Positions 1 through 5,161 of a DNA stretch of 5,161 bases are shown here, piece by piece. A program made the translations under genes and the position numbers. Numbering within the stretch: position 1 is the first letter of the stretch; every line of letters begins with the position of its first letter. The notes under the pieces were generated by a model, which worked only from the letters and a program-made list of their open reading frames with translations, had not been told where the DNA came from and did not search any database. Origin of the DNA: Alphaproteobacteria bacterium. Lineage in GTDB: Bacteria > Pseudomonadota > Alphaproteobacteria > RS24. The stretch is taken from NCBI GenBank assembly GCA_009920875.1, contig RFZE01000105.1:1-5161 (forward strand), given 5' to 3'.

Positions 1-498
1 CGACCGGTTTTGCCCATGGTGATGCGCAATCTGCCTGTGCCGTCAAAAAAGGGCATATATATTTTGGCCGATACCAAACGCGAGGCCGATCGTATTGGTG
101 TGCCCTTTGGTAAGATTGCCGATCCGGTGGGCGAACCGGTGCGGCGCGTTTATTCACTGTTCAGCTGGGCCGATGCGCGCGGCAAGGGTGGTCAATTATT
201 GAACGCATTCACTGATTTGGCATGGGCAGAAGGGGTTGATGCAGGCAGCGATGCCGGTCTCAAAACGGTGTGCAAACGCGCCGGACTTGACTGGGATGAG
301 GCTGCGGAAATTGTCGGTAATAATGATTGGGAAGTGTGGGCTGAAGAAAACCGACAGCAAATGATGAAATCGGATTTATGGGGCGTGCCGAGCTTTCGCC
401 TGCTCGACGAAAACGGTGACGAATTATTCAGCGCCTGGGGGCGCGACCGCATTTGGTTATTGGCTCATGAAATTCAAAAGGCGCTTGGCAGCAATTAG
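1..498 (+). CDS. 2-hydroxychromene-2-carboxylate isomerase / DsbA-family thioredoxin-fold protein, 5' end outside window
   Basis: The frame is open from base 1, so the gene starts upstream; 165 residues are visible, ending at TAG. The family is usually about 200-220 residues, so roughly 40-55 N-terminal residues are missing, including the first beta strand that carries the catalytic Ser or Cys. Visible signs are the helical-domain segment with KGIYILAD, the R-x-A-D-R-x-G-V-P-F stretch (fragment residues 27-36), the thioredoxin-fold cis-proline loop GVPSF (about 128-132), and a C-terminal WGRDRIWLL stretch like the family's 'GxDRL' ending. Family members are cytoplasmic, glutathione-dependent isomerases (naphthalene pathway NahD, kappa-class GST) or general DsbA-like oxidoreductases. 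No aromatic-degradation gene is nearby, so the physiological substrate is unknown. The methionines at 16 and 22 lie inside the domain and are unlikely starts. Family call is fairly sure; exact reaction is not. Confidence 0.8.
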   Translation, partial: RPVLPMVMRNLPVPSKKGIYILADTKREADRIGVPFGKIADPVGEPVRRVYSLFSWADARGKGGQLLNAFTDLAWAEGVDAGSDAGLKTVCKRAGLDWDEAAEIVGNNDWEVWAEENRQQMMKSDLWGVPSFRLLDENGDELFSAWGRDRIWLLAHEIQKALGSN

Positions 499-507
499 GC
501 CAGGTTG

Positions 508-538
508 GCACAAAGACCGGGGCGACCGGCCTTTGTGC
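508..538 (+). terminator. Imperfect GC-rich hairpin after the isomerase-like gene, possible terminator
   Basis: The arms at 508-520 and 526-538 pair over 13 positions with one A-C mismatch (516/530) around a 5-base loop. The hairpin begins 9 bases after the stop codon, the usual place for a terminator. However, it is followed by AAATCAGG and not a T run, so it does not meet the intrinsic terminator standard. It could act with Rho or simply protect the 3' end of the mRNA. Confidence 0.4.
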
Positions 539-583
539 AAATCAGGGGGAAAGCGAGGGACCATGACAGGGAGTTCCTCCTGA

Positions 584-649
584 CTTCGACACTGACCGTT
601 ACGCGGCGGCATTAACTTTCTTTCAAAGAGGATGGCTCAGTGTCGCAAG
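584..649. repeat. Inverted repeat with long spacer in the intergenic gap
   Basis: CGACACTGA at 587-595 is exactly complementary to TCAGTGTCG at 637-645. Three further pairs (584-586 with 647-649) extend the stem across one bulged base (646). The 41-base interior contains only short possible pairings (GTTA at 598-601 with TAAC at 613-616). It lies in non-coding DNA between the isomerase-like gene and the acyltransferase. It could be the outer stem of a structured transcript, a palindromic intergenic element or a protein site. No known riboswitch or repeat class is recognised. Confidence 0.45.
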
Positions 650-737
650 CCCGATAATGCCGATTTAAAAGCTAGCCAGCGCGGTGAGCACAGAACAATA
701 TATTATCACGGATGACTGGCGGCCTTTCGCGCTTTGT

Positions 738-743
738 TATAAT
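738..743 (+). promoter_or_regulatory. Perfect TATAAT -10 box upstream of the acyltransferase
   Basis: TATAAT at 738-743 matches the sigma-70-type -10 consensus at all six positions. Transcription would start near 750, leaving about 20 bases before the ATG at 771, enough to include the ribosome binding site at 760-764. No good -35 hexamer sits at 16-18 bases; the best partial match (ATGACT, 712-717) is 20 bases away. The box may be a chance match or an extended/activator-dependent promoter. Its position supports translation from 771 and not from the upstream GTG at 684. Confidence 0.35.
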
Positions 744-759
744 TTGGTCACATTGTTTT

Positions 760-764
760 GGAGG
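760..764 (+). promoter_or_regulatory. Shine-Dalgarno GGAGG deciding the acyltransferase start
   Basis: GGAGG lies 6 bases before ATG 771, an ideal spacing. The alternative GTG at 684 has no comparable purine-rich site upstream, so 771 is preferred. Confidence 0.65.
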
Positions 765-770
765 TCGCGC

Positions 771-1376
771 ATGCGTGAGGCGCTTATTGACGAGTTTTCA
801 TACGCTTCAGAGACCCACTCATTGGGGCGTATTTTGGCCATTCGCGCCGTAGAAAGCCTGAGCGGCCAGCCGTTTTTGAAAAAACTTTATCTCGATTATC
901 AAAGCGAAAACCTGCCACCCGACAGCTTTTGGGACGAGGTTATTGCACGGCTCGACTTGGATGTGCATATCCATGCCGGCAGTCCCGCTTATGTGCCCGA
1001 AACCGGCCCGCTGGTTGTTGTGGCCAATCACCCTTATGGGGTGCTGGACGGTATTGCCATTTGCTGGCTGGTGGCGCAGCGCCGCAAAGATTTCAAAATT
1101 CTCATCAATAGTGTTTTGTGCCGCGCGCGCGAAATGACTGACCATGTTTTGCCGATTGATTTTGAGCCGACGCCGCAAGCTTTGGAGACCAATTTGCGGT
1201 CGCGCAAACTGGCGCGCGCACAATTGGAAGCGGGCGGTGTGGTGATTGTCTTTCCTTCGGGCGGCATTGCCACAACGCCGAAACTATTTTCCCGCGAGGC
1301 GATGGAAGAGCCCTGGGCGCCGTTGGTCGGGCAATTGGTGCGGCGCACCAAAGCCTCGGTTTTGCCGGCGCGGTAA
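771..1376 (+). CDS. PlsC-family lysophospholipid acyltransferase, C-terminally truncated (probable pseudogene)
   Basis: The 201-residue product from ATG 771 belongs to the PlsC/LPLAT acyltransferase fold, which transfers acyl chains to lysophospholipids or related lipids such as lyso-ornithine lipid at the inner membrane. The catalytic H-x4-D motif is present as NHPYGVLD (residues 86-93, His87 and Asp93), followed by DFKILINSVLCR (107-118) and the second motif FPSGG (161-165), then the W-x-P-L segment and KASVLP (194-199). Related proteins normally continue from this point with a GQNSR...QIAS motif and a further 70-100 residues, to about 280-300 in all. Here TAA comes immediately after KASVLPAR, and the following DNA retains parts of that motif in another frame (see the 1377-1430 entry). 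A GTG at 684 would add 29 residues that do not resemble the family; the GGAGG before 771 favours the shorter form. Family assignment is strong; whether a working enzyme is made is doubtful. Confidence 0.75.
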   Translation: MREALIDEFSYASETHSLGRILAIRAVESLSGQPFLKKLYLDYQSENLPPDSFWDEVIARLDLDVHIHAGSPAYVPETGPLVVVANHPYGVLDGIAICWLVAQRRKDFKILINSVLCRAREMTDHVLPIDFEPTPQALETNLRSRKLARAQLEAGGVVIVFPSGGIATTPKLFSREAMEEPWAPLVGQLVRRTKASVLPAR

Positions 1377-1430
1377 GATTCCGTTTGGACAGCGGATAAA
1401 AATTTGCTTCAATCGAGGCCAGATTTCCGA
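1377..1430 (+). pseudogene. Frameshifted remnant of the acyltransferase C-terminus
   Basis: After the acyltransferase stop, the +1 frame relative to the gene reads F-G-Q at 1384-1392 and Q-I-S at 1420-1428, with nine residues between. This spacing matches the family motif F-x-G-Q-N-S-R-x-F-Q-I-A-S-x-I/L-S as I recall it, with an R two residues before an expected position and an aromatic in the middle. The stretch between KASVLP and this motif is about 7 bases too long, consistent with small insertions that shifted the frame. The rest of the C-terminal domain is absent because the aldehyde dehydrogenase ribosome binding site begins at about 1429. The match is short and judged by eye, so it is an inference. 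Confidence 0.45.
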
Positions 1431-1441
1431 GGGAGATAGAA

Positions 1442-2872
1442 ATGGAAAATTGCTTGAAATTCTATATTGACGGTCAGTGGATCGATCCGGTTGATCCGAA
1501 ACCGTTTGACGTCATCAATCCGGCCAATGAGCAAGTCATCGGTCAAATCATGATGGGCAATGAGGAAGATTTGAACAAGGCGGTGGCCGCTGCGAAAAAA
1601 GCGTTTCCGAGCTTTTCGCGCACCAGCGTGCAAGAGCGCCTGGAATTGATGGATGCGATTATGGGCGCCTATCAAAACCGTTATGGGGAAATTGCCGAGA
1701 CCATCTCCGCTGAAATGGGCGCGCCTATGGCCTTGTCGACCAATGCGCAAGCGGCGACCGGCATGGGTCATTTGGCAACCTTTCGCGGTCTTTTGGCTGA
1801 ATATCAGTTTGAAGAAATGCGCGGCACGACCAAGATTCGCAAAGAACCGGTCGGTGTGTGCGGCCTGATTACGCCATGGAATTGGCCGATCAATCAGATT
1901 GCCTGCAAAGTGGCACCGGCCCTGGCGGCCGGCTGCACCATGGTGTTGAAGCCGTCGGAAATAGCGCCGCTCAATGCCGCATTATTTGCTGAAATTCTGG
2001 ATGAAGCGGGCGTGCCTGCGGGTGTCTTTAATTTGGTCAATGGTGACGGCCCGACGGTCGGCGAGGCTATGTCGCAGCACCCGGATATTGATATGATGTC
2101 CTTTACCGGCTCGACACGCGCCGGTATTGCAGTTGCCAAAAGCTCAGCCGATACGGTGAAGCGCGTGGCGCAAGAATTGGGCGGTAAATCGGCCAATATT
2201 ATTCTCGACGATGCCGATTTTGAAAAAGCCGTGGCCGGTGGCGTGATGCATTGCTTCAATAATTCCGGCCAATCATGCAATGCCCCGACCCGCATGCTGG
2301 TGCCGGCCGACCGCCATGATGAGGTGGTGCAAATCGCCAAAGCAACGGCGGAAAGCGTCAAAGTTGGTGACCCGAAAGCTGAAGACACTGTGCTCGGCCC
2401 CGTGGTTAGCCAAATGCAGTATGACAAAATTCAAGGGCTGATTGAAAAAGCCATTGATGAGGGCACGGAATTGGTCACTGGCGGTACCGGCAAGCCCGAC
2501 GGGCTGAATGCTGGTTATTATGTGAAGCCGACCATTTTCGCCAATGTGACCAATGATATGACCATTGCGCGCGAAGAAGTGTTCGGGCCGGTTCTGTCGA
2601 TTTTGAAATATGAGTCGGAAGAAGAGGCGATTGAGATTGCCAATGATACGGTTTACGGGCTGGCCGGTTATGTGCAGTCAGGCAGTGCCGAGCATGCCAG
2701 TGAGGTCGCCGCGCAAATCCGCGCCGGTCAAATTAACATTAACGGCGCCGGCGTCGATATGGGCGCGCCGTTTGGCGGCTATAAGCAATCGGGCAATGGT
2801 CGCGAATGGGGCGATTTCGGCATGGAAGATTTCCTCGAGATCAAAGCCGTTATCGGCGCTGCTGCCGAGTAA
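1442..2872 (+). CDS. NAD-type aldehyde dehydrogenase (ALDH superfamily)
   Basis: This complete 476-residue protein has the normal length for a soluble cytoplasmic ALDH, which oxidises an aldehyde to a carboxylic acid with NAD(P)+. The landmarks appear in order: ITPWNWP with oxyanion-hole Asn147; the cofactor-binding KPSE (Lys170-Glu173, where Glu usually favours NAD+ over NADP+); the Rossmann FTGST (221-225); the general base Glu245 in QELGGKSAN; the catalytic Cys279 in NNSGQSC; EEVFGPV with Glu379; and the C-terminal GAPFGGYKQSGNGRE. All catalytic residues are intact. The ATG at 1442 has a GAGGGAG ribosome binding site about 6 bases upstream. It starts 65 bases after the truncated acyltransferase stop and is followed after 9 bases by an intrinsic terminator. 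The substrate cannot be read from sequence; the neighbouring isovaleryl-CoA dehydrogenase suggests, but does not prove, a catabolic role. Confidence 0.93.
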   Translation: MENCLKFYIDGQWIDPVDPKPFDVINPANEQVIGQIMMGNEEDLNKAVAAAKKAFPSFSRTSVQERLELMDAIMGAYQNRYGEIAETISAEMGAPMALSTNAQAATGMGHLATFRGLLAEYQFEEMRGTTKIRKEPVGVCGLITPWNWPINQIACKVAPALAAGCTMVLKPSEIAPLNAALFAEILDEAGVPAGVFNLVNGDGPTVGEAMSQHPDIDMMSFTGSTRAGIAVAKSSADTVKRVAQELGGKSANIILDDADFEKAVAGGVMHCFNNSGQSCNAPTRMLVPADRHDEVVQIAKATAESVKVGDPKAEDTVLGPVVSQMQYDKIQGLIEKAIDEGTELVTGGTGKPDGLNAGYYVKPTIFANVTNDMTIAREEVFGPVLSILKYESEEEAIEIANDTVYGLAGYVQSGSAEHASEVAAQIRAGQININGAGVDMGAPFGGYKQSGNGREWGDFGMEDFLEIKAVIGAAAE

Positions 2873-2881
2873 ACACATATT

Positions 2882-2910
2882 GGCCGACGGGGTGACCTGT
2901 CGGCCTTTTT
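2882..2910 (+). terminator. Rho-independent terminator after aldehyde dehydrogenase
   Basis: A 10-pair stem (2882-2891 with 2896-2905, one G-U pair at 2889/2898) closes a GTGA loop, a GNRA tetraloop, and is followed directly by five Ts (2906-2910). It begins 9 bases after the aldehyde dehydrogenase stop. The T run ends only 22 bases before the isovaleryl-CoA dehydrogenase ATG. Confidence 0.85.
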
Positions 2911-2920
2911 GTATCCGCTG

Positions 2921-2928
2921 AAAGGAAG
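2921..2928 (+). promoter_or_regulatory. Shine-Dalgarno deciding the isovaleryl-CoA dehydrogenase start
   Basis: AAAGGAAG has its AGGA core 6 bases before ATG 2933. The same frame extends to a TTG at 2909, but that codon lies in the terminator T run and lacks a binding site, so 2933 is the start. Confidence 0.75.
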
Positions 2929-2932
2929 CGCC

Positions 2933-4105
2933 ATGCTGTCCAATAGCTATCCCATGTTGGATTTCAATCTCGGCGAAGAGGTCGATATGATGCGCGCTTC
3001 GGTGCGCGGTTTTGTCGATGACCATATTCTGCCCCGCGCTGATGAGATTGACCGCACGGATAGCTTCCCACGCGATTTATGGGAGCCGTTGGGGGCATTG
3101 GGGTTGCACGGGCTGACCGTATCGGAAGATTATGGCGGCGTCGCCATGGGCTATACGGCGCAAGCCATTGCGGTGGAAGAAATCTCACGCGCTTCGGCCT
3201 CGGTCGGGCTGTCTTTCGGGGCGCATGGCAATTTATGTATTAATCAGATTTTTCGTTGGGGTACTGAAGCGCAAAAACAAAAATATTTGCCCAAGCTGGT
3301 ATCGGGCGAACATTTGGGCGCATTGGCCATGTCGGAAACCGGCGCCGGTTCCGATGTCGTATCGATGCGGCTGAAAGCGGAGAAAAAGGGCGACACATAT
3401 GTTCTCAATGGCGGCAAATTTTGGATTACCAATGGCCCGTCAGCCGATGTGCTGGTGGTTTATGCCAAAACCGAGCCGGAAGCCAAATCGCGCGGCATTA
3501 CGGCCTTTATCATTGAAAAAGATTTTAAAGGTTTTTCTTGTGCGCAAAAACTCGACAAGCTCGGCCATCGCGGTTCTGAAACCGGCGAATTGGTTTTTGA
3601 CGATTGCGAAGTGCCGGAAGAAAATGTCATGGGGCCGCTCAATCAAGGTGTCGAAGTTTTAATGAGCGGGCTCGATTATGAGCGCGCCGTGCTGGCCGCT
3701 TGGCCGGTCGGCATTATGCAGGCCTGCCTTGATACGGTGCTGCCCTATATCCACCAGCGCGAGCAATTCGGCCAATCAATCGGCACGTTTCAACTGGTGC
3801 AGGGCAAGCTGGCCGATATGTATACACGGCTATCGGCTTCGCGGGCTTATGTTTACGCGGTTAATCAGGCTTGCGACCGTGGCGAGACAACACGCAAAGA
3901 TGCCGCTGCCGCGATTTTATTTGCCGCTGAAAATGCCACGCAATGCGCGCTTGATGCGATTCAGTTGATGGGCGGCAATGGTTATGTAAATGACAATCCG
4001 GTTGGGCGTTATTTGCGCGATGCCAAGCTGGCGGAAATCGGCGCCGGCACATCGGAAATCCGGCGCATGCTGATCGGTCGCGAATTGTTTAACGAGACTG
4101 CTTAG
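2933..4105 (+). CDS. ivd: Isovaleryl-CoA dehydrogenase
   Basis: This 390-residue FAD flavoenzyme of the acyl-CoA dehydrogenase family converts isovaleryl-CoA to 3-methylcrotonyl-CoA in leucine breakdown, passing electrons to electron-transfer flavoprotein. The N-terminal helical domain runs to about residue 125, followed by the FAD/substrate motif LAMSETGAGSD (131-141) and FWITNGP (163-169) in the beta domain. The C-terminal helical domain carries FGQSIGTFQLVQGKLADMYT (279-298), QLMGGNGY (344-351) and GAGTSEIRRMLIGREL (370-385). Two points identify isovaleryl-CoA dehydrogenase specifically: the catalytic base Glu250 sits in MSGLDYERAVLA, and the usual acyl-CoA dehydrogenase base position is GAGTSEI and not YEGTSEI. 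Length and all key residues are intact. The symbol liuA is also used. Other leucine-pathway genes do not follow; a convergent iron permease overlaps its last 4 bases. A terminator just upstream leaves its promoter unclear. Confidence 0.95.
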   Translation: MLSNSYPMLDFNLGEEVDMMRASVRGFVDDHILPRADEIDRTDSFPRDLWEPLGALGLHGLTVSEDYGGVAMGYTAQAIAVEEISRASASVGLSFGAHGNLCINQIFRWGTEAQKQKYLPKLVSGEHLGALAMSETGAGSDVVSMRLKAEKKGDTYVLNGGKFWITNGPSADVLVVYAKTEPEAKSRGITAFIIEKDFKGFSCAQKLDKLGHRGSETGELVFDDCEVPEENVMGPLNQGVEVLMSGLDYERAVLAAWPVGIMQACLDTVLPYIHQREQFGQSIGTFQLVQGKLADMYTRLSASRAYVYAVNQACDRGETTRKDAAAAILFAAENATQCALDAIQLMGGNGYVNDNPVGRYLRDAKLAEIGAGTSEIRRMLIGRELFNETA

Positions 4106-5161
4106 CGGCGGCGCAGTTTTTCCAACACACCAATGCCGAAGATGACCGGCACCAAGCCGGTGGCGAGAATAATAAGTGCCGGCAGCGCGGCGTCTTCCAT
4201 CTGTCCGAGCGAGGCATAGGTATAAATATGGGTCGCCAAAGTTTCGAAATCGAACGGCCGCAAAATCAATGTTGCCGGTAATTCCTTCATCACATCGACA
4301 AAAACCAATAACAGCGCGGTGACCATGGGTGCGCGCAAAAGCGGCAAATGCACGCGCCGCAATGTCGCGTTTTTATCGGCACCCAAACTGTGCGCGGCCA
4401 TATCGAGCCCCGGCGCAATTTGTCCGTAACCTGCTTCCAGCGTACCGAAAGACAGCGATAGGAAACGCACGACATAAGCCAATACCAAAGCACCTGTGCT
4501 GCCGCTTAATACAATGACGCCAAAACTGGCATCGGCGAGAAAGGCCAGCGCCGTCATAATGCCCAAAGCCAGTACCGTGCCCGGCACGGCATAGCCCAGC
4601 GCGGCAATACGCGCCAATAAAACGCGCCTGGTGCGGCCATAACGTGCGCCAAAGGCCAACACCAGCCCGAGCGCAGCAGCGCATAAAGCGGCAGCCAAGG
4701 CAAGCGTGATGGAATTGAACACGGCTTGCGTCATGCCGGTAGGCCAAGCGGCGGTCGGTAAATGCGTCATCAGCAAAATAACCGGCACCACAAAGCCCAG
4801 CAAAATCGGCAAGAGACAAAAACCGCTCATCACGACAAGCAGGCGCGGTGTGGCCTGAAAGTCGGGCAGATTGCGTTGCCGACCGGAGCGCTGATAATGC
4901 ACGCTTTTGCCACGCTGGCTGCGCTCCAGCACCAAGAGGAGCGCCATAAAAGCCAAAAGCGTCAGCGCCAATTGCGCCGCGCCGGCCAGATTGCCGCGCA
5001 CCACCCAAGTGTCATAAACTCCCAATGTCAGCGTATTGACGCCAAGAAATTCCACGGCGCCGATATCGTTCATGCATTCCATCAGCACCAAAGCGACGCC
5101 GACAATAATCGCCGGGCGCCCCAAGGGCAGGCCGAGACGGTAGAAACAGGCAAAGGGCGAC
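4102..5161 (-). CDS. Ferric-iron-type ABC transporter permease, C-terminal part (N-terminus outside window)
   Basis: The reverse-strand frame is open through the right edge; 352 residues are visible, ending at TAA (4104-4102). Proteins of the FbpB/SfuB/AfuB type are inner-membrane permeases of about 500-590 residues with two fused MetI-like domains, and pass ferric iron (or a related ligand) from a periplasmic binding protein, powered by an ATPase subunit. Visible here are the end of domain 1, with RLGLPLGRPAIIVGVALVLMECMNDIGAVEFLG as the tail of its coupling loop and next helix, a further helix, a basic cytoplasmic linker (about 4850-4925), then the whole of domain 2 with about six hydrophobic helices. 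The second coupling (EAA) loop is at 4333-4401, containing SLGADKNATLRRVHLPLLR, followed by DVMKELPATLILRPFDFETLA, typical of iron permeases. The TTG at 5124 is inside the protein and is not the start. The ligand is inferred from family resemblance; thiamine or other permeases are related but less likely. Confidence 0.88.
   Translation of the reverse strand, partial: SPFACFYRLGLPLGRPAIIVGVALVLMECMNDIGAVEFLGVNTLTLGVYDTWVVRGNLAGAAQLALTLLAFMALLLVLERSQRGKSVHYQRSGRQRNLPDFQATPRLLVVMSGFCLLPILLGFVVPVILLMTHLPTAAWPTGMTQAVFNSITLALAAALCAAALGLVLAFGARYGRTRRVLLARIAALGYAVPGTVLALGIMTALAFLADASFGVIVLSGSTGALVLAYVVRFLSLSFGTLEAGYGQIAPGLDMAAHSLGADKNATLRRVHLPLLRAPMVTALLLVFVDVMKELPATLILRPFDFETLATHIYTYASLGQMEDAALPALIILATGLVPVIFGIGVLEKLRRR

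Larger units (their letters stand above)
499..770. other. Intergenic gap without a convincing gene
   Basis: This stretch separates the isomerase-like gene from the preferred acyltransferase start. It holds the hairpin at 508-538, the inverted repeat at 584-649 and a TATAAT box at 738-743. In-frame stops (for example TAA at 666-668) block the acyltransferase frame further upstream. A 27-codon ATG frame at 632-715 has a purine-rich stretch directly abutting its ATG, which is too close to serve as a ribosome binding site, and I do not call it a gene. Confidence 0.5.

Noticed and set aside
632..715. Short ATG frame of 27 codons in the intergenic gap
   Set aside because: The purine-rich AAAGAGG directly abuts the ATG with no spacer, the product resembles nothing I recognise, and it overlaps one arm of the inverted repeat.
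1385..1413. TTGGAC...TTCAAT as a possible promoter for the aldehyde dehydrogenase
   Set aside because: The 17-base spacing is right, but both boxes are weak matches, and the region is better explained as remnant acyltransferase coding sequence.
1894..2427. Long open frame of 177 codons on the reverse strand
   Set aside because: It lies wholly opposite the well-supported aldehyde dehydrogenase, has low-complexity Ala/Ser/Thr-rich composition typical of an antisense shadow, and has no recognisable motif.
2909..2932. TTG at 2909 as an upstream start of the isovaleryl-CoA dehydrogenase
   Set aside because: It falls in the terminator T run, has no ribosome binding site, and would add 8 residues not typical of the family.
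4373..5008. Open frame of 211 codons in another reverse-strand frame
   Set aside because: It overlaps the permease on the same strand; its Arg/Ala/Gly/Cys-rich product has no membrane helices or family motif, as expected for a frame shadow.
1..5161. A hidden defence, mobile or otherwise undescribed system
   Set aside because: All substantial frames belong to known metabolic, lipid or transport families. There are no direct-repeat arrays, transposase or recombinase motifs, or unusual repeated structure beyond the single inverted repeat noted.

Overview
The window looks like ordinary bacterial chromosome, most likely from an alphaproteobacterium. This is an inference from protein resemblance (2-hydroxychromene-2-carboxylate isomerase-like thioredoxin-fold protein, a PlsC-type acyltransferase with an NHPYGVLD motif, isovaleryl-CoA dehydrogenase, Fbp-type iron permease) and from moderately GC-rich, dense coding. 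No database search was possible. I see no tRNA, rRNA, CRISPR array, insertion sequence or phage gene.

Layout. Positions 1-498 (+) hold the C-terminal three quarters of a DsbA/HCCA-isomerase family protein that begins outside the window. Positions 499-770 are a mostly non-coding gap with an imperfect GC-rich hairpin, a long-arm inverted repeat and a TATAAT box just ahead of the next gene. Positions 771-1376 (+) encode a PlsC-family lysophospholipid acyltransferase with an intact catalytic motif. It stops early, and the DNA after its stop (to about 1430) still carries recognisable family residues in another frame, so the gene looks frameshifted and cut short. Positions 1442-2872 (+) encode a complete NAD-type aldehyde dehydrogenase. 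A textbook intrinsic terminator follows (2882-2910). Positions 2933-4105 (+) encode a complete isovaleryl-CoA dehydrogenase of leucine catabolism. From 4102 to the right edge (-) runs the C-terminal part of a two-domain ferric-iron-type ABC transporter permease, whose stop codon overlaps that of the dehydrogenase.

How the genes fit together. The aldehyde dehydrogenase and isovaleryl-CoA dehydrogenase are co-directional and both act in oxidative catabolism, but a strong terminator lies between them, so they need not be one operon. No other leucine-pathway gene (methylcrotonyl-CoA carboxylase, methylglutaconyl-CoA hydratase, HMG-CoA lyase) follows the dehydrogenase here. The iron permease is a separate, convergent unit. 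I found no convincing undescribed system. The points most worth checking are the decayed acyltransferase 3' end, the terminator immediately ahead of the isovaleryl-CoA dehydrogenase start, and the overlapping convergent stop codons.
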